Source of the DNA: CAVSRC01 sp963750065
Lineage (GTDB): Bacteria; Pseudomonadota; Alphaproteobacteria; Rhizobiales; Kaistiaceae
Direction: 5' to 3'
DNA length: 64,000 bases
NCBI GenBank assembly: GCA_963750065.1
Contig: CAVVPK010000019.1
Coordinates: 186,001 to 250,000, forward strand
Numbering within the stretch: position 1 is the first letter of the stretch; every line of letters starts with the position of its first letter. The position numbers were made by a program, and so were the translations under genes. Under the pieces are notes generated by a model. The model saw only the letters and a program-made list of their open reading frames with translations. It did not search any database and was not told where the DNA came from. Shown in pieces: positions 8,779 to 18,207 of this stretch.

Positions 8779-11700
8779 CGCACGATCTCCCCGTCGCAGT
8801 TGGCGGCCACCTTGGCGAGCCGCGCCTTGAGTTGCGGCGTCACTTCGATCTTCTCCAGCGCACCGGGGATGGTGCGGGCGACTTGCTTGACCTCCCCGTC
8901 GACCACGATCCGGGTCAACTCGAAGAGTTCAGGCACCTCCTGGTAGCAGGTCTTGCAGTTGGTGCAGAGGTGCATGTCCTCGTCGCGGATATACGGAATA
9001 TCCGCCGCGCCGTTCGCTGCCGCCGCCGGCGCCGCTGCCGGCGTACCGGCCGCTACCGGAGCCAGAGCACCGGCAACACCGACCGCAGCGGGCGCGGCGG
9101 AAGCGGCCGCCAGTTCGCTCATGCCGCGCGCGATGCTGTCCATCGTGGCTTCCTGAGCCTTGACCGCTTCGTCGTAACGCTGCCTGAGGGCGACGATCTC
9201 GGCATGGTGCTCCGCGTCGAGCTGCGCGACGCGCTGCCCAGCGAGATGCTGCAGCGTGCGCCAGTACTTGCGGCGTTCCTCGACCAGATGGACCACCATG
9301 GCCCCGACTTCGCTGCGCACCAGATGGCGCTCAGCGTCCGTCGACAGCACATAGGGCGTCTTGCCAACGCGTTCGGCAAGCGGAAGGTCGATGTACTCGT
9401 GGATCGGCACGGCGTCGGCATCGGCCTTCAGCGGGCGGAACTGCTTCTTGAAGCGGGTCTCGCCGCGCGCGAAGTCCGCCGGGGTCAGCGGCACGTCCAT
9501 GAGCTGGACCTTGCCGTCCTCGACATATTCGAGCGTCGTCGTCGTCCAGTCCTTGTCGAGGGCCGGATTGCCATCGAGCGAGAAGCGCTCCTCGAGCGAG
9601 GCACCCGGCTTCGGGTCGTGGACGAACAGCGGGCTAACGCGGCTCTCGACCGCGAGCTTCGCCCGCCGGCTTGCCGCAGCATCGGCAATGCCGTGCTCGG
9701 CCTGACAGGGCGTATAGACGTCGAGCACCGCCGGGGAGCTGTTGTGCTCGAGATAGGCCATCATGCTCTTGAGGAAGTGACCGGGCATTGCCGTGGCACT
9801 CTGCACCACGAACACGTCCGGGTGGAACGCGGCGATCAGGCCGAGTTCCTTGCGGTCCTCCTGCTTGCCGGACACCGCCGAGCCGAAGCGGCTGAGGTCG
9901 CTGTCCTGCGCGGAGAGGCTGGCGGTCGAAGTCTGACCGCCGGTGTTTGAGTAGACACCGCTGTTGAGCACCACCACCTTGACCGGCGTCTTGCTGGCGA
10001 GCAGCCGCGACAGGCTGCCGAAGCCGATATCGTACGCCGCGCCGTCGCCGCTGATGCTGATCACCGTCGGCAGGATCGACCGTTCCTCGGACGTGAAATC
10101 CGGCCAGCTGAAGTTCTTGAGGAATGCATCGTCGGTCGCTGGATTGTAGGCGTCGGCGAGTTCGAGTTTTGCAACCCGCATGGCCTTGAAGTCCACGGCC
10201 GCGGTGGCCGTCAGGCCCTCGAAGATGCCCTTCGACAGCGCCGGGCTGTCCTGGAACAGGCTGTTGACCCACGGATCGTTGTAGGGATTGAACGGGAACG
10301 TCGAGGCGTAGACGCTCGAGCAGCCGGTGGCATTGGCGATCACCGCCGCGGCCGGTCCATTGCCCGTCGGCCCGCTTTCCATCAGGAACAGCCGCTTTTC
10401 AAGCACCTTGATGGCGTCGGAAATCCGCGCCTCGCGCGCGGCGTCGCCGGCGACCGTCGACAGCTTGTCCGTCAGGTCGGCGAGGAGCCCTTCCAGTTCG
10501 CGGATATGCGGCTTGCGACGGCGATCGTGGAGGGCGTGGCTGGTCGCAACCACCTGGCGAAGGGCCGTGACCTCGCCGCAGCCGCGACAGGCACCGTGTC
10601 CGCCGGTCGTGGCGTAGTAGGTATGGCGGTCAAGCATGATGCGCTTGATGTCGCCCTCCGGCTCGAACGCCGAGTCGATAAAGCGCGCCGCCGTGTTCGG
10701 CGTCCGCGACAGGAACTCGAACTGGGTCTGCAGCGATTCGAGCAGAGGAGCGTCCTGTTCCGCCTCCGTGAGCGCGCCGGGACCGCACAGATCAATGCAC
10801 TCCAGACATCCGGAGCACTTCCAGGGGTCGATCGCGACCGAGAACAACCCACCGGAACCGGGCTGCGCCTTCTCCATGGCATCGAAGAACGGCTTCGTCC
10901 GCGCCACCGGCAATGTTCCGGCAGCCTCGGCCATGCGGGCGAGATTGCGCTTGACCACGGCGCTATCGACATCGAGGCCGTCGATGGCTTCCGCCACCAC
11001 TGCCCCGAACGCCTTGGCGTCGCCGCCGGCACGATAGGCCGTGCGGACCGCCTCGCCGATCGGCCGGACATAATCGCGAGCCTTTTCGCGCTGCGCGGCC
11101 GGCATGTCAGCCTGCTTGAGGGCGGTGATCAGCAGATCGTCGATGTCGTGCACGGTCGCGGGGATGGCCGCGTCCGGACAGACCATGGTGCATTCCAGGC
11201 ACCCGGTGCAGAGATCCGGGTTGAAGACCGGAACATTGCGCCGGAACAGGCCTTTGTCCTTGGCGGCTGCGGTGCCGGACGGCATGAACATGCCGCTGCC
11301 CGGCAGGACCGGCGCCTCGGCGATGGTGCCCTCGCGGAAGGGAGCGGCGACCGTCTCTTCGTAATAGTCGTGATCGAACAGCCCGGCCGGCGAGGAGTCA
11401 TGCTGGATGCGGCACATCGATTCGGAAACCGCGGCGGTCAATGCCGGCTTCAGCACGACCTTGCCGGCGACGTTGGCGAATTCGGGCACGGAATAGTCGA
11501 CGGCGATCGTCGCCTCCGACCCATCGCGGATCACCGCCATGTTGCCGTCGACGATGGCGCCGCCCTTGGCGCCGAACTTCTTGGCGATCTGGCTGCGGAT
11601 CTTCTCCATCACCGCGGCCTGGTCGGCGCCTTCCAGAACGCGCTCGACATGGCCGCACACCGCGCCGATGAAGGCGATGCCCATCATACGGGTCTCAAGT

Positions 11701-13775
11701 TCCGGCGTCGGGGCATGGCGCTTGGCGATGGCAAAACCGTCGAGCACGAAGAAGCGGATGTTCTTCGTGGTGATGGTCTTGCGCGCGAATTCCGGCAGTT
11801 CCTTCCACACCTCGAGCGGCGACAGGTTCGACTGCAGGATGAACGTGCCGCCCTTGATGAGGCCGCGCAGCGGATTGCCGTGAGCGAACACCTTGTGGTC
11901 CGGCGATACCACCACCTCGACCTCTTCAAGGTCGGCATTGGTAATCTTCACCGGCTCGGGGCTCAGCGTGATGTAGTAGTTGGTCGGCGCGCCGCTCTTT
12001 TCCGAACCGTATTTCGGCGCCGCTTTCGAATGCAGGTTGAGCGCCCCGGCGAGGATATCGGTCAACAACTTGCCGGTGGCGATGGTGCCGTAACCGCCGA
12101 CCGAGTGGAAGCGGATGCGCAGGGCGCCGTCCGGCAGCAGCTTCGGATTGGGCTTGGTCTGCAGGGCCATCAGTTCGGTTTCGGGATAGGCGGCCCTGAG
12201 CTTGGCCTGAAGCTCGGCCATGTGCGGGCTGGGATCCTTGGAAAAGAACTGGCTGCCCAGATAGACGAACGGGGCAGACTGCTCGTCCATATTGTCGAAT
12301 GCCGCGATCAGGTGGCGCGGCTGCAGATCGTGGGCGCCGAGACCGAAGATCGCGGTGGTGAGCCTCGGCAGCCGGGTCATCGCCGGAATACCGGGATAGC
12401 GTTCCTTATCGGCGTTCTCGACCGCCTTCACCAGCGCCTGATTGACAAGCCCGGTCAGCGCCGTGGCGTCGGAGCGCTCCAGCACCGTCACTGCCCGCTT
12501 GCCCTTCAGGGCGGCCACTACCTCGGCATCCGGGAAGGGCTGGAGCATCTTGATCGATATCACGCCGACCTTCTTACCCTGACGGCGCAGATACGCGGCG
12601 ACCGCCTCAGCGTCGTCGGTGACCGAGCCGAGGCCGATGACGACGGTTTCGGCGTCGTCGCATTCGAAGGTCTTGATCGGCGCATAAGTGCGGCCGGTGA
12701 GCGCCGAATACTCGGCCATGGCTTCACGGGCAAACTGGGGCACGTCGCGCACGAAATGGGTGCGATGGTCGACGCTGCCGGCCTGGAAATCAGGCTGGTT
12801 CTGCACGCCGCCGGTGAGGCCCGGATTGTGGACGTCGACCTGCGCCGGCACCCGCTGGCGGGTGCCCTTCTGATAGGCGTTGATCCACTGGCGGCGCCAC
12901 TGCTGCTGCAATTCCTCCGGGAGAAGCGAGAGCGTCTCCTTGACCAGATCACCGGCGTTGTCGGCTTCGACCGCATCCGCATTGGCGTCGAGGAACTTGA
13001 CCAGCTTGGCAACGGCATCGCTCTCGACATCGGCCGAATGGCGGTCGAGATAGCGCTTCAGCTGAAACACCCGGCCCTTGGCGCCGAACAGCATCTCCTG
13101 CGCGACGGTCGGGCACATGATGCGGTCGGTCGGATCGCCGACGAAACGACGCAGCAGGTCGTCCTCGGGCATCATCACTTCGCTCATCATGTGGCTGGTG
13201 ACAAAGCCATCCATGACGTTAGCGACCGGGATCAGCGAGGAGGCGCTGATCTTGTAGGAGATCGCGGCAAGGTCGGCGGCTTCCTGCGGGTTGGAGCCGA
13301 ACAGAATGGTGTAACCCGATTGCAGCAGGGCGTAGACGTCGTCATGGCCGGCCATGACGTTGAGCGAGTGCTTCGATACCGACCGCGCGGCGATCTGCAT
13401 GACGAAACCGCCGACCTTCTTGCCGACGGTGACGTAGTGCAACTCGATGCCGTAAAGGATGCCCTGGCTGGACGAGGCGTTGGATACGTACTGGCCGCCG
13501 GTGAGCGCGGCGCCAAGCGCGCCGGACTGGGCGGAATGCTCGCCTTCGGGCTCGAAGAAGAATGGGTGTCGGCCCCATATGTTGACGCCACCGCCGGCGC
13601 GAAACGCCTCATAGATCTCGGAAATCTCGGTAGACGGCGTAATCGGATAGCCAATCACGCCGCCGCAGACCTGCCCCATCACCTGGGCAACCGCGCCGTT
13701 GCCGTGGATAACGCTGGGTGTGCCTGGAAAGACGGGTGTTTTCGCGAGTTTGTCGGTCATCGTCACTTTGTTCAT
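8775..13775 (-). CDS. nifJ: Pyruvate (2-oxoacid):ferredoxin oxidoreductase, all domains fused, with extra C-terminal Fe-S domain
   Basis: The 1666-residue protein oxidatively decarboxylates a 2-oxoacid, most likely pyruvate, to acyl-CoA with TPP and Fe-S clusters. Order: pyrimidine-binding domain (GYPITPSTEISEIYEAF), CoA/transketolase-C part, gamma domain (HSVGGYGTIATGKLL), cluster 1 CTGCLECTMVCP (~856), cluster 2 CSGCLECIDLCG (~985, last CP replaced by CG), HGACRGCGE (~1058) and the TPP core GDGAAYDIG with YSNTGGQ (~1240). Usual single-chain PFORs are about 1170-1200 residues. The surplus is an insert between the clusters and a ~250-residue tail with an Ala/Pro linker and a CTNCKTC site (~1602) with a later NC. 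Start 13775 (MNKVTMTDKLAK) is tentative, because in-frame ATG 13817 and GTG 13844 exist and none has a good ribosome site. Confidence 0.9.
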   Translation of the reverse strand: MNKVTMTDKLAKTPVFPGTPSVIHGNGAVAQVMGQVCGGVIGYPITPSTEISEIYEAFRAGGGVNIWGRHPFFFEPEGEHSAQSGALGAALTGGQYVSNASSSQGILYGIELHYVTVGKKVGGFVMQIAARSVSKHSLNVMAGHDDVYALLQSGYTILFGSNPQEAADLAAISYKISASSLIPVANVMDGFVTSHMMSEVMMPEDDLLRRFVGDPTDRIMCPTVAQEMLFGAKGRVFQLKRYLDRHSADVESDAVAKLVKFLDANADAVEADNAGDLVKETLSLLPEELQQQWRRQWINAYQKGTRQRVPAQVDVHNPGLTGGVQNQPDFQAGSVDHRTHFVRDVPQFAREAMAEYSALTGRTYAPIKTFECDDAETVVIGLGSVTDDAEAVAAYLRRQGKKVGVISIKMLQPFPDAEVVAALKGKRAVTVLERSDATALTGLVNQALVKAVENADKERYPGIPAMTRLPRLTTAIFGLGAHDLQPRHLIAAFDNMDEQSAPFVYLGSQFFSKDPSPHMAELQAKLRAAYPETELMALQTKPNPKLLPDGALRIRFHSVGGYGTIATGKLLTDILAGALNLHSKAAPKYGSEKSGAPTNYYITLSPEPVKITNADLEEVEVVVSPDHKVFAHGNPLRGLIKGGTFILQSNLSPLEVWKELPEFARKTITTKNIRFFVLDGFAIAKRHAPTPELETRMMGIAFIGAVCGHVERVLEGADQAAVMEKIRSQIAKKFGAKGGAIVDGNMAVIRDGSEATIAVDYSVPEFANVAGKVVLKPALTAAVSESMCRIQHDSSPAGLFDHDYYEETVAAPFREGTIAEAPVLPGSGMFMPSGTAAAKDKGLFRRNVPVFNPDLCTGCLECTMVCPDAAIPATVHDIDDLLITALKQADMPAAQREKARDYVRPIGEAVRTAYRAGGDAKAFGAVVAEAIDGLDVDSAVVKRNLARMAEAAGTLPVARTKPFFDAMEKAQPGSGGLFSVAIDPWKCSGCLECIDLCGPGALTEAEQDAPLLESLQTQFEFLSRTPNTAARFIDSAFEPEGDIKRIMLDRHTYYATTGGHGACRGCGEVTALRQVVATSHALHDRRRKPHIRELEGLLADLTDKLSTVAGDAAREARISDAIKVLEKRLFLMESGPTGNGPAAAVIANATGCSSVYASTFPFNPYNDPWVNSLFQDSPALSKGIFEGLTATAAVDFKAMRVAKLELADAYNPATDDAFLKNFSWPDFTSEERSILPTVISISGDGAAYDIGFGSLSRLLASKTPVKVVVLNSGVYSNTGGQTSTASLSAQDSDLSRFGSAVSGKQEDRKELGLIAAFHPDVFVVQSATAMPGHFLKSMMAYLEHNSSPAVLDVYTPCQAEHGIADAAASRRAKLAVESRVSPLFVHDPKPGASLEERFSLDGNPALDKDWTTTTLEYVEDGKVQLMDVPLTPADFARGETRFKKQFRPLKADADAVPIHEYIDLPLAERVGKTPYVLSTDAERHLVRSEVGAMVVHLVEERRKYWRTLQHLAGQRVAQLDAEHHAEIVALRQRYDEAVKAQEATMDSIARGMSELAAASAAPAAVGVAGALAPVAAGTPAAAPAAAANGAADIPYIRDEDMHLCTNCKTCYQEVPELFELTRIVVDGEVKQVARTIPGALEKIEVTPQLKARLAKVAANCDGEIVR

Positions 13776-13844
13776 GGTCTCGGCCCAATGCTGCTTGCCG
13801 ACGTGAAACGACAGCATCCCGAACACGGCGGCGTCGGCCGGCAC

Positions 13845-14192
13845 TCTCCCGCAAAAGCTGGTAGGGCAATATCGAATAGATCAAAAAGCGGCGATTTCGA
13901 GCGCACAAAAAACATGTGGCCGTTCGGCGCAATTGCCAGTTTAATTTAGACTAATCCACCGATCCGGACGATACGATTCCGGAGCTCAAAGCTATAACAC
14001 AAGCCTCGGCTATTATACTTAGTCTCTGTGATCGAATAGCAAAGTAATAAAATCTACGAGACTGTTCTACGTGGATCAAATTGCCTCAAGCACCCTGATC
14101 GATCACGGACCGCTGAGCATTATTGACTGACTACGAGCGCAAGACATCTGCGCGTTGCGAATAAATCCAATTCCACCCTACGGTGCCCCCGC
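13845..14192. other. AT-rich intergenic region upstream of the PFOR operon
   Basis: About 350 bp without a credible gene, clearly more AT-rich than its surroundings at 13930-14170. It must hold the PFOR-Nfn promoter (minus strand) and the end of the guaA transcript. I could not pick a confident -35/-10 pair. No perfect FNR box (TTGAT-N4-ATCAA) is present; a half site TTGAT occurs on the minus strand near 13879. Confidence 0.6.
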
Positions 14193-15740
14193 TTACTCCC
14201 ATTCGATCGTGCCGGGGGGCTTGGAGGTCACGTCGTAGACAACTCGATTGACGCCCTTCACCTCGTTGATGATGCGGGTCGCGGCGCGGCCGAGGAATTC
14301 CATGTCGAAGTGGTAGAAATCGGCAGTCATGCCGTCGGTCGAGGTGACGGCGCGCAAGGCCAGTACGTAGTCGTATGTCCGCCCGTCGCCCATGACGCCG
14401 ACGGATTGGACGGGCAGCAGAACGGCGAAAGCCTGCCAGATGGCGTCGTAGAGGCCGGCACGGCGGATCTCGTCGAGATAGACGGCGTCAGCCTTGCGCA
14501 GGATATCCAGCCGCTCGCGGCTGACCGCACCGGGAATGCGGATCGCAAGGCCGGGTCCCGGGAACGGGTGGCGGCCAACGAAGGCTTCCGGCAGGCCGAG
14601 CTCGCGGCCGAGCGCCCTCACCTCGTCCTTGAACAGTTCGCGCAGCGGCTCGACCAGCTTCATGTTCATGCGCTCGGGCAGGCCGCCGACATTGTGGTGC
14701 GACTTGATGGTCACCGACGGCCCGCCGGTGAAGGAGACGCTCTCGATCACGTCCGGATAGAGCGTGCCCTGGGCGAGGAAATCGGCGCCGCCGGCCTTCT
14801 TCGCCTCCTCGTCGAAGACATCGATGAACAGGCGGCCGATGGTCTTGCGCTTCCGTTCCGGGTCGCTGACGCCCTCGAGTTCGGCGAGGAAGCGGTCGGC
14901 GGCGTCGACGTGGATGAGCGGGATGTTGTAGTGGCCGCGAAAGAGGCCGAGCACTTCCCATGCCTCATTGAGGCGCATGAGGCCGTGATCGACCAGGATG
15001 CAGGTGAGCTGATCGCCGATCGCCTCGTGGATGAGCACGGCGGCGACGGCGGAATCGACGCCACCGGAGAGGCCGCAGATGACGCGCCCCTCGCCGACCT
15101 GTTCGCGGATGCGCTCGATCGCAGACTCGCGGAAGGCCGCCATGGTCCAGTCGCCGGCACAGCCGGCGATGCGGTGGACGAAATTCGCCAGCAGGCGCGC
15201 GCCGTCCGGCGTGTGGACGACTTCGAGGTGGAACTGGGTCGCGTAGAAGCGCCGCTTCTCGTCGGCGATCATGGCGTAGGGAGCGCCCTCCGACACGCCG
15301 AGAACCGAGAAGCCGGGCGGCAGCCTGGTCACCCGGTCGCCGTGGCTCATCCATACCTGATGGCGCTCGCCGGTCTGCCAGACGCCGTCGGTGAGCGCCG
15401 TCTTGTGCTTCACCTCGACCAGGGCGCGGCCGAACTCGCGATGGTGCTCGCCCTCGACCTTGCCGCCGAGCTGGAGGGCCATGGCCTGCTCGCCGTAGCA
15501 AATGCCGAGCACCGGAACACCGGCCTCATAGACCGACATGGGCGGCAGCGGCGCGTTCTTGTCGAGCACGGAAGCGGGGCCGCCGGAGAGGATGATCGCC
15601 TTCGGCTGGAGCCGGGCCATCCCCTCCTCGGCCATGGAAAACGGCACGATCTCGCTGTAGACGCCCGCCTCGCGGACGCGCCGCGCGATGAGCTGGGTTA
15701 CCTGACTGCCAAAGTCGATGATGAGGACGGTGTCGGTCAT
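14193..15740 (-). CDS. guaA: GMP synthase (glutamine-hydrolysing)
   Basis: The 515-residue enzyme converts XMP to GMP. The class I glutamine amidotransferase domain is N-terminal, with catalytic Cys in LGICYGEQ and the FHLEVVHT segment. The ATP pyrophosphatase P-loop CGLSGGVDSAVAA follows near residue 205, and the dimerisation domain ends in PPGTIEWE, the universal GuaA C-terminus. The start MTDTVLIIDFGSQ at 15740 is the usual family start. It lies 37 bp downstream of the nucleosidase gene, closing the guaB-rsmB-guaA group. Confidence 0.97.
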   Translation of the reverse strand: MTDTVLIIDFGSQVTQLIARRVREAGVYSEIVPFSMAEEGMARLQPKAIILSGGPASVLDKNAPLPPMSVYEAGVPVLGICYGEQAMALQLGGKVEGEHHREFGRALVEVKHKTALTDGVWQTGERHQVWMSHGDRVTRLPPGFSVLGVSEGAPYAMIADEKRRFYATQFHLEVVHTPDGARLLANFVHRIAGCAGDWTMAAFRESAIERIREQVGEGRVICGLSGGVDSAVAAVLIHEAIGDQLTCILVDHGLMRLNEAWEVLGLFRGHYNIPLIHVDAADRFLAELEGVSDPERKRKTIGRLFIDVFDEEAKKAGGADFLAQGTLYPDVIESVSFTGGPSVTIKSHHNVGGLPERMNMKLVEPLRELFKDEVRALGRELGLPEAFVGRHPFPGPGLAIRIPGAVSRERLDILRKADAVYLDEIRRAGLYDAIWQAFAVLLPVQSVGVMGDGRTYDYVLALRAVTSTDGMTADFYHFDMEFLGRAATRIINEVKGVNRVVYDVTSKPPGTIEWE

Positions 15741-15777
15741 GGCTTCGATTAGCGGAGTGGGAACAGGGCGGCAATCG

Positions 15778-16440
15778 TCACGGTGCCGCTCCGAGGTTGA
15801 AACGGCCGGAGACGACATGGCCGGCGAAATCCTCCAGCGCGACGGCCAGCTTCTCGTCGATGACGTGGAGATATTCGGTCCAGTCGTGGAGGCCGGTGAG
15901 GTCGTTGCGGCCGTCGCTGATGCCGCGCAGGCCGACCACTGGCACGCCGAAACGGCCGGCGGCGCGCAACACCGCGAAGGACTCCATATCCACCATGTCG
16001 GCATCGATTGCGTCGTAGCCGGCGCCGGAGATGATGGCGCCGCCGGTCGAGATCGAGGCGGCGGGGATATCGGGGATGTGATGGGGGATTGGGATCACCG
16101 CCGGCATGTCGAGGAAGGGCGTAACGCCCTTGGGTATGCCGAAGGGAGAGGCGTCCATGTCGCGATAGGAAACACTGGCGATCTGGTAGATGCCTGCATG
16201 CTCCAGCGTGCGCGAGCCGGCGGAGCCGAGGGAGAACACGAGGTCGACGGCAGTTCCGGCCTGGGCGAGCCGGGCGAGCGCGGCAGCGGTGGCCGCCGCA
16301 CCCTCAACCGGCCCGACGCCGGTGATCAGCGGCGTGATCAGGCGTCTCAGATCGTGTCCGTATTCCTGCTCCGTCGCCATGACGAAGAGCACGCCAAGAT
16401 TGCCGATCGCGGCGACATGAGGGGCTGGCGTATCGATCAT
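15778..16440 (-). CDS. 5'-methylthioadenosine/S-adenosylhomocysteine nucleosidase-like phosphorylase-fold protein
   Basis: The 220-residue protein has the PNP/UDP phosphorylase fold. It shows a MATEQE motif near the N-terminus (position of the MTAN catalytic acid), SLGSAG, MVDMESFAVL for ribose binding and the late ISD motif holding the catalytic aspartate. These fit MTA/SAH nucleosidases; a futalosine- or hopanoid-type nucleosidase of the same fold cannot be excluded. Its ATG overlaps the rsmB stop as ATGA, so it is translationally coupled inside the gua group, where it would feed adenine into purine salvage. Confidence 0.75.
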   Translation of the reverse strand: MIDTPAPHVAAIGNLGVLFVMATEQEYGHDLRRLITPLITGVGPVEGAAATAAALARLAQAGTAVDLVFSLGSAGSRTLEHAGIYQIASVSYRDMDASPFGIPKGVTPFLDMPAVIPIPHHIPDIPAASISTGGAIISGAGYDAIDADMVDMESFAVLRAAGRFGVPVVGLRGISDGRNDLTGLHDWTEYLHVIDEKLAVALEDFAGHVVSGRFNLGAAP

Positions 16441-17717
16441 CTGCGTCTCATGACTGAGATGAAGAAGCCGTCGGTGCCGGTCAGCCGCGGCGACAGCACG
16501 AGACCGTTGCCCGCATCGAGAGCAGCGGCATGAAGTCCCGAAACGGTGGCCGCCGCTTCGGCCGGTGGAACGGCGGCGAAATCCGTGTGGGCGGCAAGGA
16601 ACGCCGCCACCTGATCGGCATTCTCGTCCGGCAGCAGCGAGCAGGTGACGTAGACCAGCCGCCCGCCCGGTTTCACATAGCGCATCGCGCCGTTGAGCAA
16701 CGCCGCCTGCTCGCCGATGCGCAAGGCCAGCGCCTGGTCGGTCAGCTTCCATTTGGCGTCCGGCCGCCGCCGCCAGACGCCGGTGCCGGTGCAGGGCGCG
16801 TCGATCAGGACGGCATCCATACGCCCGGCAAGATCGTCGAGAGGAGCACCGGCTTCGCGCACCTGAACGTTGCGGGCGCCGGCCCGCTTCAGCCGCTCGA
16901 AGATCGGGGCGAGCCGCGCCCGGTCGCTGTCGGTGGCGAAGACCTGGCCCTTGTTGTCCATGGCAGACGCCAGCGCCAGGGTCTTGCCGCCGGCACCGGC
17001 GCAGAGGTCGAGCACCTGCGCGCCGGGTGCGGCACCGACCATCAGGGTGGCGATCTGACTGCCCTCGTCCTGCACCTCGAACCAGCCCTTCTGGAAGGCC
17101 GGCTCGTTCTGGACATTGGGGTGGCGCCCCTCCCCTTGCGTGGCTGCAATGCGCAGGCCCCCGGGCGCGAACGGCGTCTCGGCGACACCGAAGCGGGCGA
17201 GCGTCTTCAGCACCTTCGGCCGGTCGGCCTTCAACCGGTTGACGCGCATGTCGAGCGCGGGGCGCTTTGCCAGTGCCTCGCCCTCGGCAATCCAGCCGTC
17301 GCCAAACAGGCGTTCGAAATGCGGCGCCAGCCATCCGGGAATGTCGGCCCGGACATGGGCCGGAGCGCCGGCAAGGTCGGCCGCGGAGAGACGTCCCCTC
17401 TCCTCTTGGCTCAATGGCTCGGGCGCATGAACATCGTCGGCGATCATGGTCGCCAGCCCATCGGCACCCAGGCCCCAACGCCAGCCGACGGTGGCCAGCA
17501 CAAGCGCCCGCGGCGTGTCGGCGCCCATGACCCAGGCTGAGGACAGGCGCCAGCGCGAAGCGTCATAGACGATGTTGCCGATCGCCGCGCGATCGCCGGA
17601 GCCGGCAAAACGATGGGCGACGCCCCAGTCCTTCAATGCCTCGGCAATGGGCCGGTGGCGCTCTTCGATCGCGCCCAGCACCTCGATTGCCGCGGCAAGC
17701 CGCCCGCCCTGTTTCAC
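16437..17717 (-). CDS. rsmB: 16S rRNA (cytosine-C5) methyltransferase RsmB (Sun/Fmu) family
   Basis: The 426-residue protein has an N-terminal NusB-like region and a C-terminal RsmB/NOP methyltransferase domain. SAM-binding motif I is DLCAGAGGKTLALA, motif IV is DAPCTGTGVWRRRPDAKW, and motif VI VTCSLLPDEN carries the catalytic cysteine. RsmB makes m5C967 in 16S rRNA. The GTG start at 17717 (VKQGGRLAAAIEVL) agrees with relatives. A TTG at 17747 would add ten residues and overlap the MAPEG gene by 11 bp. It ends with an ATGA overlap into the nucleosidase gene. Confidence 0.9.
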   Translation of the reverse strand: MKQGGRLAAAIEVLGAIEERHRPIAEALKDWGVAHRFAGSGDRAAIGNIVYDASRWRLSSAWVMGADTPRALVLATVGWRWGLGADGLATMIADDVHAPEPLSQEERGRLSAADLAGAPAHVRADIPGWLAPHFERLFGDGWIAEGEALAKRPALDMRVNRLKADRPKVLKTLARFGVAETPFAPGGLRIAATQGEGRHPNVQNEPAFQKGWFEVQDEGSQIATLMVGAAPGAQVLDLCAGAGGKTLALASAMDNKGQVFATDSDRARLAPIFERLKRAGARNVQVREAGAPLDDLAGRMDAVLIDAPCTGTGVWRRRPDAKWKLTDQALALRIGEQAALLNGAMRYVKPGGRLVYVTCSLLPDENADQVAAFLAAHTDFAAVPPAEAAATVSGLHAAALDAGNGLVLSPRLTGTDGFFISVMRRR

Positions 17718-17736
17718 CCGCCCACGCTCCGCTCGC

Positions 17737-18159
17737 TCACAGGCCAAACAGGACGGTGGCCGCGAAAATCAACCACATGAGGGTGAGGATGGCGGCGCCG
17801 GCAAGGAAAACATAGAAGCGGCGCGGGACGTTGTTGGTGGTGACGTGGATGAGCGCATGGAACAGGCGGGAGAGCACGAACAGCCAGGACAGGACCACCA
17901 TGCCGGGCGTCGCCGGCGCGACCAGCAGCACCAGCGCGATCAACATATAGTAGAGAAGCGGGAGCTGAAGCTGGTTGTGGTAGGCGTTGATGACCTTGGT
18001 CGCCTGCTCGGGCCAGCCCGGCTGGCCGAGAGCGATGTCGCGGGGCTGGACCGCACCGCTGCGGATCGCCTGCACGCGCAGCATCCCGCCCCAGAAGATG
18101 AGCCCCAGCGTCAGGACCACCTGGACGAACAGGGGAAGGAGAATGGACGTGAAGCTCAT
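17737..18159 (-). CDS. MAPEG-family membrane protein
   Basis: The 140-residue protein has four predicted membrane helices, the length and layout of bacterial MAPEG proteins, which are relatives of microsomal glutathione S-transferase. The loop ALGQPGWPEQATKVINAYHN and the RLFHALIHVTTNNVPRRF segment after helix 3 are typical. No substrate can be assigned. It lies between guaB and rsmB on the same strand. Confidence 0.8.
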   Translation of the reverse strand: MSFTSILLPLFVQVVLTLGLIFWGGMLRVQAIRSGAVQPRDIALGQPGWPEQATKVINAYHNQLQLPLLYYMLIALVLLVAPATPGMVVLSWLFVLSRLFHALIHVTTNNVPRRFYVFLAGAAILTLMWLIFAATVLFGL

Positions 18160-18207
18160 GGCTCGCTCGTGCTCCTCAAGTTCGTCCCGGCCGCCGTATC
18201 AATCGGG

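Noticed and set aside
7369..8946. 525-codon plus-strand frame opposite the Nfn-like gene
   Set aside because: Antisense shadow of conserved flavoprotein sequence.
10506..13949. 1147-codon open frame antisense to the PFOR gene
   Set aside because: High-GC shadow of the PFOR codons; Arg/Gly/His-rich translation with no domain, while the opposite strand has a complete enzyme.
13860..14100. FNR box for the PFOR operon
   Set aside because: Only half sites (TTGAT near 13879, TCAA repeats near 14074-14088) are present; none matches TTGAT-N4-ATCAA.
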